The position numbers were made by a program, and so were the translations under genes. The notes below the pieces were generated by a model. The model searched no databases, was not told where the DNA came from, and saw only the letters and a program-made list of their open reading frames with translations. A stretch of 64,000 bases of DNA from Paraburkholderia flava. GTDB lineage: Bacteria; Pseudomonadota; Gammaproteobacteria; Burkholderiales; Burkholderiaceae. Location: positions 1 to 64,000 of the forward strand of contig NZ_SMRO01000003.1 of assembly GCF_004359985.1 (NCBI RefSeq), written 5' to 3'. The stretch's first letter is position 1. Each line of letters opens with the position of its first letter. Shown one piece after another: positions 52,393 to 60,334 of the stretch.

Positions 52393-53706
52393 GTGCTCCG
52401 CTCGCTGATCCGGTTGTACCTCGTCGTCGTGCTGTGCGGCGGCCTCGCGATAGCGTTCGTCAACTACTCGTTCGTGCGGCTGTTTCACGAGCGCGTGACC
52501 GAGAACACCCGCGATGCCGTCAAGGCGTACGCATTCGTGCTGACCGATTACCTCGCGCGTCATCCCGGCGCACAACGCGCCGACGCGCTCGCCGAGCTGC
52601 GCAGGCACGGCAGCGAGGGCTTCAGCCTGCTGACGATGGCCGACGTGATCCCGCTGCTCGACGACACGCAACTGCGCGATCTGCGCGACGGCAAGCTCGT
52701 GCTGAGTCTCGACGCGCGCGACTACTATCTGCCGCTGCCCGACGGCACGATCGTCCACGCGCATCCCGACGAACCGACCAACCTCGACATCCAGGTGCTG
52801 GCCTACGGCGTGATCGCACTCGCGACGCTGCTCGCGGTGCTGCTGTGGATCCACTACCACTGGCGCGATCTGCGCAAGCTGCAGATGGCCGCGCGCGCGT
52901 TCGGCGTGGGCAACCTCACGACGCGCGCGCAGCTGTCGAAGAAGTCGAACATCTACGAGCTGTCGCAGCAGTTCAACGACATGGCGCGGCAGATCGAAGC
53001 GTCGATCCTGCAGCAGCGCGACATGATGCACGGCATCTCGCACGAACTGAAAACGCCGCTCGCGCGGCTCGAGTTCGGGCTCGCGTTGCTGCAATCGCCG
53101 GAATCGGTCGAACGTCAGCGTGAGCGGCAACGGGCGCTGCGCGCGGACGTTCGCGAACTCGACGAGCTCGTGACCGAACTGCTGACGCTGAGCAGTCTCG
53201 AACAGGGTGCGCGGCAAGTCGCGCCGATGCAGGTGTCGATCGGCGAGCTGCTCGACAGCGTCGCGGCCAGCATTGCGCACGACGTCGCCGTGCGGACGCT
53301 GACGCTGTCCGTCACGACCGCGGGCGCGCCGGCGCAGCATGTCTGTGATCCGAAGCTCGTCGCGCGCGCGTTGCTGAATCTGATCCGTAACAGCGCGCGC
53401 TACGCGCGTCACGCGATCTCGCTGCGCGCCACGGTCGGTGCGGGCGGCGCGCTGGTGCTGACGGTCGAGGACGACGGCCCCGGCATTCCGGTCGAGGACC
53501 GCGCGCGCGTGTTCGAGCCGTTTCACCGGCTCGATTCGAGCCGCGACCGCCACACCGGCGGCTTCGGCCTGGGCCTCGCGATCGTGCGTCGGGTCGCGCT
53601 CGTGCACGGCGGCGACGTGCATCTCGACAACGGCACATGGGGCGGCGCGCGCTTCGTGATGATCCTGCCGCCGTTGCCGCTACCGGACGCCATGCGGGCC
53701 GCGTGA
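52393..53706 (+). CDS. Sensor histidine kinase, RstB-like
   Basis: 437 aa. TM1 about 7-30, periplasmic domain about 31-132, TM2 about 133-153, HAMP, then H-box MMHGISHELKTPLARLEFG with His217, N-box NLIRNSARYA, G1 DDGPGIP and G2 GGFGLGLAI. Partner of the upstream regulator. The periplasmic domain is short and its ligand unknown; RstB family members respond to envelope or acid/Mg-type stress. Confidence 0.9.
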   Translation: MLRSLIRLYLVVVLCGGLAIAFVNYSFVRLFHERVTENTRDAVKAYAFVLTDYLARHPGAQRADALAELRRHGSEGFSLLTMADVIPLLDDTQLRDLRDGKLVLSLDARDYYLPLPDGTIVHAHPDEPTNLDIQVLAYGVIALATLLAVLLWIHYHWRDLRKLQMAARAFGVGNLTTRAQLSKKSNIYELSQQFNDMARQIEASILQQRDMMHGISHELKTPLARLEFGLALLQSPESVERQRERQRALRADVRELDELVTELLTLSSLEQGARQVAPMQVSIGELLDSVAASIAHDVAVRTLTLSVTTAGAPAQHVCDPKLVARALLNLIRNSARYARHAISLRATVGAGGALVLTVEDDGPGIPVEDRARVFEPFHRLDSSRDRHTGGFGLGLAIVRRVALVHGGDVHLDNGTWGGARFVMILPPLPLPDAMRAA

Positions 53707-53745
53707 TATGGTCGAGGCCCGCTCCTCGCTTCCCGCCACCCGCTT

Positions 53746-54672
53746 TTGAAAACCGCCGCCCGTAAACACCTCCGCGCCAATCTGCTGATGCTCGTCGCAG
53801 CGATGATCTGGGGCTCCGCCTTTGTCGCGCAACGGGTCAGTCTCGATGCGATCGGACCGTTCCTGTTCACCGGGCTGCGCTTCCTGCTGGGTGCGGGTGT
53901 CGTGCTGCTGTTCGTTGCGTGCACGCGGTTGCGACGCGCTCGCGTGAACCTCACCGTGCCCGCACGCGACACCGCGGCGCTGTTACGCGCGGGCGGCGCA
54001 CTCGGGCTGCTGCTCGCGTTCGCGATCTCGATGCAGCAGATCGGTCTGCAGTACACGAAGGTCGCGAACGCCGGCTTCATCAGTTCGCTGTACGTGGTGA
54101 TCGTGCCGCTGATCGGTGCGCTGCTCGGTCACCGGACAGGACTCGGCACCGCGCTCGGCGCACTCTTCGCGGCGGTCGGCATGTATTTTCTGAGCGTCAA
54201 CGAGCACTTCTCGATCCTCTACGGCGACTGGTACCAGCTCGCCGGCGCGATCGTGATTTCGATGCAGGTGATGCTGGTGGGTCGATTCGCGCGACGGCAC
54301 GATCCGCTGTCGCTGGCGCTGGTGCAGTTCGTCACGTGCGGGGTGATCTGTCTCGCGATCGCCGTCGCGTGCGAACCGCTGCGGCTCGGCGACATCGTTC
54401 GCGCGGCGCCGAGCATCCTGTACGGCGGAGCGCTATCGGTCGGCATCGCGTACACGATCCAGGTGGTCGCGCAGAAAGACGCGGCGCCCGCGCACGCGGC
54501 GGTGATCTTCAGCATGGAAGGTGTGTTCGCCGCGCTCGCCGGATGGCTCGTGCTCGGCGAGACGCTGTCGGCGCGCGCGTTTGTCGGCTGCGCGTTGATG
54601 CTGGTGGGGCTGATCGTGTGTCAAGTGTTGCCGCAGCCGACCGCGCGACGCAGCACGGCGTCCGCGAGCTAA
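53746..54672 (+). CDS. EamA/DMT-superfamily permease
   Basis: 308 aa, ten membrane helices in two EamA repeats; N-terminal LLMLVAAMIWGSAFVAQRVS and VANAGFISSLYVVIVPLIGALLG, second repeat IFSMEGVFAALAGWLVLGETLSARAFVGCALMLVGLI. TTG start after a weak site. It follows the kinase gene by 39 nt and may be cotranscribed. Cargo unknown. Confidence 0.82.
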   Translation: MKTAARKHLRANLLMLVAAMIWGSAFVAQRVSLDAIGPFLFTGLRFLLGAGVVLLFVACTRLRRARVNLTVPARDTAALLRAGGALGLLLAFAISMQQIGLQYTKVANAGFISSLYVVIVPLIGALLGHRTGLGTALGALFAAVGMYFLSVNEHFSILYGDWYQLAGAIVISMQVMLVGRFARRHDPLSLALVQFVTCGVICLAIAVACEPLRLGDIVRAAPSILYGGALSVGIAYTIQVVAQKDAAPAHAAVIFSMEGVFAALAGWLVLGETLSARAFVGCALMLVGLIVCQVLPQPTARRSTASAS

Positions 54673-54720
54673 CGCGCGGGCACGCGCTTATTCTTCACGA
54701 CGATATCGCCTGCTACAACG

Positions 54721-54987
54721 CTACAGCTCATCGAGCGCGAGCGCTTCTTCGGTGTGCCACAGTTTGTCGGGCGTCGGCGGAAACACGCACCAGCAGCCGT
54801 CGTCGTGACGGAAGAAGAACAGTGAACGCGGCGCGCCGGCTGTGCTGCCGTCGACCTCGACGCACACGTATCGTCGATGGTCCCAGCGCGTGCGGCTGAA
54901 TTCGGTCACGTGAACCGGAAGAGATTGCGGCGGCGCGAGCCACTTCTCGACGAGAAACCGCAGCGAGTATTCATTGGAGGTTTTCAC
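54721..54987 (-). CDS. Hypothetical small protein, 88 aa
   Basis: GTG start gives MKTSNEYSLRFLVEKWL with GGGGGGA upstream; an upstream start adds 13 residues. Trp/Arg-rich with one CWCVF motif near FRHDDGCWCVFPPTPDKLWHTEE. Overlaps the end of the preceding gene by 17 nt, so it forms a translation-coupled pair. Function unknown. Confidence 0.6.
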   Translation of the reverse strand: MKTSNEYSLRFLVEKWLAPPQSLPVHVTEFSRTRWDHRRYVCVEVDGSTAGAPRSLFFFRHDDGCWCVFPPTPDKLWHTEEALALDEL

Positions 54988-55186
54988 GGCGTGTCCCCCC
55001 GACGAGCAGCTTGTCCGGCGCGGCATCCTGCTCCTGCGCGACGTCCAGCCCTTCCTCGCATTCCTTGTCGTTCAGTGCGCGGTCGAGCTCCCTGCTCGCG
55101 GCCGCCGCACGCAACGCCGTGCAATTGGCAGCATAGCGAATGTCCGAAAGCAAACGGACCAGCTGCCGTGGCGTTCTTCTTTTCAT
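54971..55186 (-). CDS. Hypothetical small protein, 71 aa
   Basis: MKRRTPRQLVRLLSDIRYAANCTALRAAAASRELDRALN, helical, followed by an acidic tail. AGGGGGTG upstream. First gene of the two-gene unit with the 88-aa protein. The 55187-55723 region upstream is its only possible promoter. No family recognised. Confidence 0.6.
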   Translation of the reverse strand: MKRRTPRQLVRLLSDIRYAANCTALRAAAASRELDRALNDKECEEGLDVAQEQDAAPDKLLVGGTRRENLQ

Positions 55187-55723
55187 CACACACCCCCTGC
55201 ACTGCACAATAAACTTGAGAAAGCGCTTTAACTTTAGGCGTTAGCGCGCCGCTCCGTTTATTTTTTGACGAAATAGCAACAGCTCTTTTCAACATGTGTG
55301 GTGGTCTAGGTCACACAGGTCGCTATCAGGATGCGCGTACGGGATTGCATCGTATGTGCGATACCCGGCGAATCGCAGAAAGCGAACACAGTGCCGGTTG
55401 TTCACGTCTGGCCGAGCATGACGACCGCTGCACCGTTGAATTTATATTCGGCCAAAAAGCAGACGAAATAAATGAGGGTATTCAACATCCAGGGTATTCG
55501 ACGAGAGTCGATGCGACGACTGCGACACGCGAATGCTCGGCTCGATTCGCTCGTTCGCCGCATGCGGAAAACGCCCTGAATACAGGGCTCCGCACGATCT
55601 TTGCACGTGACGATGCGGCGCCGCCCTTTCCGATCCGGAAAGGGTCCTTGAGAAACCGTCGATTATCACGGCCTCCAGAATCTTCCACTATGACCGTCAG
55701 AATCAAAGAACGGAGATGCGGAG
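55187..55723. other. Intergenic region between divergent units
   Basis: 537 nt without a supported gene. AT-rich near 55200-55300 (promoter side of the small minus genes). Contains a CCCTG/CAGGG hairpin near 55580 and a perfect 9-bp inverted repeat, CCCTTTCCG-ATC-CGGAAAGGG (55624-55644), 80 nt before the CoA-transferase start, a possible operator. AACGGAGATGCGGAG gives the ribosome site of the next gene. Confidence 0.5.
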
Positions 55724-56914
55724 ATGAAGGGTCCTCTGGACGGTGTGCGGGTACTCGAGATGGGTCAGCTGATTGCTGGGCCCTTCGCCGGCAAGATGCT
55801 CGCCGAATTCGGCGCCGACGTCATCAAGATCGAGCCGCCCGGAACCGGCGATCCGCTGCGTAAATGGCGGTTGCTGCACGACGGCACGTCGGTCTGGTGG
55901 GCCGCTCAATCGCGCAACAAGAAGTCGGTGACGCTCGATCTGCGCTCGCCTGAAGGTCAGGACGTCGCGCGCAAACTGATCGCGGAGTCCGACGTGCTGA
56001 TCGAGAACTTCCGCCCCGGCACGCTCGAAGGATGGGGGCTCGGCTGGGACGCGCTGCAAGAAATCAACCCCGGACTCGTGATGCTGCGCGTGTCCGGCTA
56101 CGGCCAGACCGGGCCGTATCGCGATCGCCCGGGCTTCGGCGTCGTCGCCGAAGCGATGGGCGGCCTGCGGCATCTGAGCGGCGAACCTGGGCGCACGCCG
56201 GTTCGTGTCGGTATCTCGATCGGGGATTCGCTGTCCGCGCTGCACGGGATCATCGGCATCCTGCTCGCGCTGCGGCATCGCGATCAGCACGGCGGACGCG
56301 GCCAGGTCGTCGACGTCGCTCTGTACGAGTCGGTCTTCAACATGATGGAAAGCCTGCTGCCCGAATACTCGGTGTTCGGCGCAGTCCGCGAGGCTGCCGG
56401 CAGCGCGCTGCCGGGCATCGCACCGAGCAACGCGTATCGCTGCAGCGACGGCAAATACGCGCTGATCGCCGGCAACGGCGACAGCATCTTCCGTCGACTG
56501 ATGGAGCTGATCGGCCGCCCCGATCTCGGCGACGACCCCGCGCTCGCGCAGAACGACGGACGCGTGAAGCAGGTCGGTCGGATCGACGTCGCGATCGAAG
56601 CGTGGACCGCCGAGCGTTCGCTCGACGACGTGCTCGCCGCGCTCACCGACGCACGCATCCCCGCAGGCAAGATCTACGACGTAGCCGACATCGCCGCCGA
56701 TCCGCACTACCGCGCGCGCGACATGATCGTCGATACGCAGTTGCCCGACGGCACGCCGGTCCAGGTGCCCGGCATCGTGCCGAAGCTGGGCGCGACGCCC
56801 GGCGTGATTTCGCAGCCTGCGCCGACGCTCGGCCAGCACACCGACGAGGTGCTGGACACGCTCGGCATCGATCCCGCCACGCGCGACGCCTGGCGCGCGC
56901 GCGGCATCATCTGA
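55724..56914 (+). CDS. CaiB/BaiF-family (class III) CoA transferase
   Basis: 396 aa. Characteristic N-terminus LEMGQLIAGPFAGKMLAEFGADVIKIEPPGTGDP and NFRPGTLEGWGLGWDALQEINPGL with the catalytic Asp near LIGDS-like GISIGDSLSALHG (about 166-170). Moves CoA between acyl-CoA and a carboxylic acid. First gene of a four-gene operon with HMG-CoA-lyase, VOC and MFS genes: it probably activates the acid that the lyase cleaves. Confidence 0.9.
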   Translation: MKGPLDGVRVLEMGQLIAGPFAGKMLAEFGADVIKIEPPGTGDPLRKWRLLHDGTSVWWAAQSRNKKSVTLDLRSPEGQDVARKLIAESDVLIENFRPGTLEGWGLGWDALQEINPGLVMLRVSGYGQTGPYRDRPGFGVVAEAMGGLRHLSGEPGRTPVRVGISIGDSLSALHGIIGILLALRHRDQHGGRGQVVDVALYESVFNMMESLLPEYSVFGAVREAAGSALPGIAPSNAYRCSDGKYALIAGNGDSIFRRLMELIGRPDLGDDPALAQNDGRVKQVGRIDVAIEAWTAERSLDDVLAALTDARIPAGKIYDVADIAADPHYRARDMIVDTQLPDGTPVQVPGIVPKLGATPGVISQPAPTLGQHTDEVLDTLGIDPATRDAWRARGII

Positions 56915-56927
56915 AGGAGCCGCCGAC

Positions 56928-57920
56928 ATGCCGTCGAACGGAAAGAGACTCTACATCCAGGAAGTCGCCACGCGCGACGGATTCCAGAACGAAGCGCAAT
57001 TCGTCGATACCGACGCGAAGATCGCGTTGATCGACCAGTTGAGCGTGTGCGGCTACGCAAAGATCGAAGTCACGTCGTTCACGTCGCCGAAAGCGATCCC
57101 CGCGCTGCGCGACGCGGAAGCGGTCATGCATCGGATCACGCGTGCGCCCGACGTGATCTATACCGTGCTCGTGCCGAATCTGCGCGGCGCCGAACGTGCG
57201 CTGTCGTGCAACGTCGACGAGGTCAACCTCGTGATGTCGGTCAGCGAAAGCCACAACCGCACCAATTTGCGGATGACGCGCGAGCAGTCGTTTGCGCAAT
57301 TGAGCGACGTGATCAAGGTGGTCCGCGAAACGCCGGTCGCGATCAACGTGTCGCTGTCGACTGCGATGGGCTGTCCGATGGAAGGCGACGTCCCGCTCGA
57401 AACCGTGCTCGGCTGGATGCAGCGCTTCGCCGACCTCGGCGTTCACGGCGTCACGCTGTGCGATACGACCGGCATGGCGTTTCCGTCGCAGGTCACCGAG
57501 CTGTGCCGACGCGCCGCCGACGCGTTCCCGTCGCTTGAACTCACGCTGCACTTTCACAACACGCGCGGCATGGCGCTCGCGAACACGCTCGCTGCGCTGG
57601 GTGAAGGCATCGACCGGTTCGATGCATCGCTCGGCGGCCTCGGCGGTTGTCCGTATGCGCCTGGCGCGAGCGGCAACGTCACGACCGAAGAGCTGGTCCA
57701 CATGCTGCAGCTCGATGGCTACGACACGGGCGTCGATCTCGCCGCCGTGCTGAACGCGTCCGCGCTGCTGCCCGGTCTCGTCGGACACGACGTGCCGAGC
57801 CAGTTGCTGAAGGCCGGTCGCCGCCTCGATCTTCATCCGATGCCGGCTACCGGCGACGACGGCGTTCCGCAGCAAGGCGTTGCCGCTGCTGCCTCTGCCG
57901 CTGTCCAGCAAGGAGCGTGA
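56928..57920 (+). CDS. HMG-CoA lyase family protein
   Basis: 330 aa TIM-barrel lyase. Metal and catalytic residues: Asp17 (TRDGFQNE), His208 and His210 (LHFHNTRG), Cys241 in GGLGGCPYAPGASGN, the lyase signature loop. Cleaves hydroxymethylglutaryl-CoA or a close analogue (e.g. citramalyl or methylated hydroxyacyl-CoA) to acetyl-CoA or pyruvate-type products. With the CoA-transferase it makes a two-step pathway. 13 nt gap upstream. Confidence 0.88.
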   Translation: MPSNGKRLYIQEVATRDGFQNEAQFVDTDAKIALIDQLSVCGYAKIEVTSFTSPKAIPALRDAEAVMHRITRAPDVIYTVLVPNLRGAERALSCNVDEVNLVMSVSESHNRTNLRMTREQSFAQLSDVIKVVRETPVAINVSLSTAMGCPMEGDVPLETVLGWMQRFADLGVHGVTLCDTTGMAFPSQVTELCRRAADAFPSLELTLHFHNTRGMALANTLAALGEGIDRFDASLGGLGGCPYAPGASGNVTTEELVHMLQLDGYDTGVDLAAVLNASALLPGLVGHDVPSQLLKAGRRLDLHPMPATGDDGVPQQGVAAAASAAVQQGA

Positions 57921-57921
57921 G

Positions 57922-58305
57922 ATGCCCCTCATCGATCACCTCGACCATCTCGTCCTGACCTGCGTCGCCCCCGAAGCGACGAAGCATTTCTACACCGAAG
58001 TCCTGCAGATGCAGCTCGAAACCTTCGGCGCGGGCCGGCTCGCGTTCCGCTTCGGTAACCAGAAGATCAACCTGCACGTGCGCGGCGCCGAGTTCGAACC
58101 GAAGGCGCATGTGCCCGTGCCGGGCGCGCTGGACCTGTGCTTCATCGCGGCCGTGCCGCTCGACGATGTGATCGCGCATCTGCAGCGCGTCGAATGGCCG
58201 ATCGTCGAAGGGCCGGTGGAGCGCACCGGCGCCACGCAAAAGATCCGCTCGGTGTACGTGCGGGACCCGGATCTCAACCTGATCGAAATTTCCGAACTGC
58301 TGTAG
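57922..58305 (+). CDS. VOC-family (glyoxalase-like) protein
   Basis: 127 aa single VOC domain: DHLDHLVLTCVAPEATKHFYTEVLQM, ..VYVRDPDLNLIEISEL. Metal ligands likely His8 or nearby and Glu near the C-terminus. Overlaps the operon in tight spacing (1 nt after HMGL). Could be an epimerase or accessory enzyme of the same acyl-CoA route; unknown. Confidence 0.78.
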   Translation: MPLIDHLDHLVLTCVAPEATKHFYTEVLQMQLETFGAGRLAFRFGNQKINLHVRGAEFEPKAHVPVPGALDLCFIAAVPLDDVIAHLQRVEWPIVEGPVERTGATQKIRSVYVRDPDLNLIEISELL

Positions 58306-58367
58306 CGCGCAGTATGGATTCAGCAAGCCGATTCACGCAGGTTCAAACCAATAAATCTGGAGACTCG

Positions 58368-59804
58368 ATGAACAGCAAACCTATCGGTCTGGACGCAGCG
58401 GCGGCTGCGCAGACCTCGCCATCCACAGCGGGCACGCCCCGCTCGACTCGCGGCATCACGCTGAGCAGCTTCATGGACGATATGCCGGTCGGTGCGTTGC
58501 ACCGGTTCGTCGTGCTGGTCGTCGGTATCGGGTTGTTCTTCGATATGTACGAGATCTTTCTCGTCAGTTCGATCGGTACCGCGCTGCAGACCGAATACGG
58601 CATCGACCGGCACGGCAACGAATTCAAGCTGCTGCTCGCGTCGGCGTTCATCGGGATGTTCTTCGGCTCGTTCTTCCTCGGCAGCCTCGCCGACAAGATC
58701 GGCCGACGCAAGGCGTTCCTGTTCAACCTCGTCTGGTACAGCGGCTTCTCGCTGCTCGGCGCGTTCTCCGTCAACGGCACGATGCTCGTGCTGTGCCGCT
58801 TCCTGACCGGCATCGGCGTGGGCGCGCTGTACCCGATCGCTGACACGCTGCTGTCCGAAGTGCTGCCGAAAGAACGCAGAGGGCGACTCGCCGGCTGGGC
58901 GTACACGACGTCGTACATTGCGGTGCCGCTGGTCGGCTTTCTCGCGGTGTGGCTCAACCCGCTGCATCTCGGCGCGATTGCCGGCTGGCGGATCATTCTC
59001 GCGATCGGGAGTCTCGGTGGCGTGTTCGTTCTGCTCGTGCAGCATCGTTTGCCGGAGAGCCCGCGCTGGCTGCTGTCGCAAGGACGCGTCGGCGAAGCGC
59101 ATGCGATGTTGGGCCGCTTCGCGCAAAGCGCGAATGTGCGCGTTCCGGTGCTCGTCGATGAAGTGAAGCCGACGCATGTGAAGCCGCGACTCAGCGATCG
59201 GATCGCACTGCTGCGCCTCGCGCCGTATAACAAGCGCTACCTGATGCTGGTCATCTTCCATCTGTTTCAGGCGTTCGGCTATTACGGCTTTGGCGTGCTG
59301 GCGAGCGTCGTCGTGAAGAGTCGCGGTTTCGACGTGACCGACAGCACATTGTTCGTGGCGCTGTCGTTCCTCGGTTATCCGGTCGGCTCGCTACTGTCGA
59401 TTCCGCTGATGAACGTGATCGAGCGTCGGACGCTTGTGATCGGCTCGATCCTGTCGGTCGCGGCGTGCGGGCTCGCGTTTGCGTATTCAGGCAACACCGT
59501 GCTGATCGTGTGCTTCGGCGTATTGACGACGTGTGCGTCGAACGTGTTCAGCAACGCGTATCACGTGTATCAGGCTGAGATTTTCCCGGCTCGCGTGCGG
59601 TCGACAGCGATCGGTAGTACGTATGCGTTGTCGCGAATCGTCAGCGGGTCGCTGCCGTTCATTCTGCTGCCGGTGCTGAACGATCACGGTGCGGGTGCGA
59701 TGTTCGGTGTGATCTCGGTCGCGCTCGCGATCGTCGCGGTGGTCGTGCGGACGTTCGGTCCGAAGACGACTCGGCTTAGTCAGGATGAGATCAATCCGGT
59801 TTGA
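58368..59804 (+). CDS. MFS permease, dicarboxylate/aromatic-acid type
   Basis: 478 aa, twelve helices, N-tail rich in Ala/Ser/Thr. Features LFFDMYEIFLVSSIG, DKIGRRKAFLFN loop and central LPESPRWLLSQGRVGEAHAM. CTGGAGA upstream. Operon partner of the lyase and CoA-transferase, so likely importer of the substrate acid (possibly hydroxymethylglutarate or a relative). Confidence 0.82.
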   Translation: MNSKPIGLDAAAAAQTSPSTAGTPRSTRGITLSSFMDDMPVGALHRFVVLVVGIGLFFDMYEIFLVSSIGTALQTEYGIDRHGNEFKLLLASAFIGMFFGSFFLGSLADKIGRRKAFLFNLVWYSGFSLLGAFSVNGTMLVLCRFLTGIGVGALYPIADTLLSEVLPKERRGRLAGWAYTTSYIAVPLVGFLAVWLNPLHLGAIAGWRIILAIGSLGGVFVLLVQHRLPESPRWLLSQGRVGEAHAMLGRFAQSANVRVPVLVDEVKPTHVKPRLSDRIALLRLAPYNKRYLMLVIFHLFQAFGYYGFGVLASVVVKSRGFDVTDSTLFVALSFLGYPVGSLLSIPLMNVIERRTLVIGSILSVAACGLAFAYSGNTVLIVCFGVLTTCASNVFSNAYHVYQAEIFPARVRSTAIGSTYALSRIVSGSLPFILLPVLNDHGAGAMFGVISVALAIVAVVVRTFGPKTTRLSQDEINPV

Positions 59805-60334
59805 GCGTGTGATGTGAATGGCCGGGAAGGCGGTGTGTCTTCCTGGTCGATGTATATGTTCTGTATTGAGACGTCGCGGTCACGCGGTGCTGTTGAACAA
59901 CTGCAGCTGCAAACCGCTCCCTGCCACGCGAGCCTCGCAGGCAGAAAGCCCCCTCCTCCTCACGCATTCGCGGCAAGCTCATCGCGCGTTAATGCATTCG
60001 CCGATCAATCGCTCACGCTGGAATAGCAGCGTCAGCATGAGCACTTCACAGTGCTCATTGCGCAACGTCTTTCCCGCGCATTCAGCGTCGTTTCATTCGA
60101 TGCGGCCGCCATTTTCCCGATCCGCCTGCTTACTTCAACTTCACCACTCGTAAGTTATGTTATATCATTTCGTCGGCGTCAATTGGGCAAATCGTAACGT
60201 CGTGAGGCTACGGGGTTTTTAGGCGTTCGAGGTCTTGATACTGGCGCCGGGCGGGCATGAGACCGATATATAAACGCTATGTTATATCGTTTCGATTAGT
60301 CCGATTTAGAACAAATCTACCCAGAACAACCACC
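59805..60334 (+). promoter_or_regulatory. Intergenic region with two copies of a TATGTTATATC element
   Basis: 530 nt with no gene. Two near-identical elements: TATGTTATATCATTTCG ending at 60172 and TATGTTATATCGTTTCG ending at 60294 (one mismatch in 17). They resemble half of a Zur-box (ATGTTATA). The second copy lies after an in-frame ATG (60257), which argues that translation really starts at the GTG at 60335. Confidence 0.5.

Noticed and set aside
60257..60334. ATG at 60257 as the start of the TonB receptor
   Set aside because: It would put 26 hydrophilic residues before the signal peptide and place one of the two repeated operator-like elements inside the gene.
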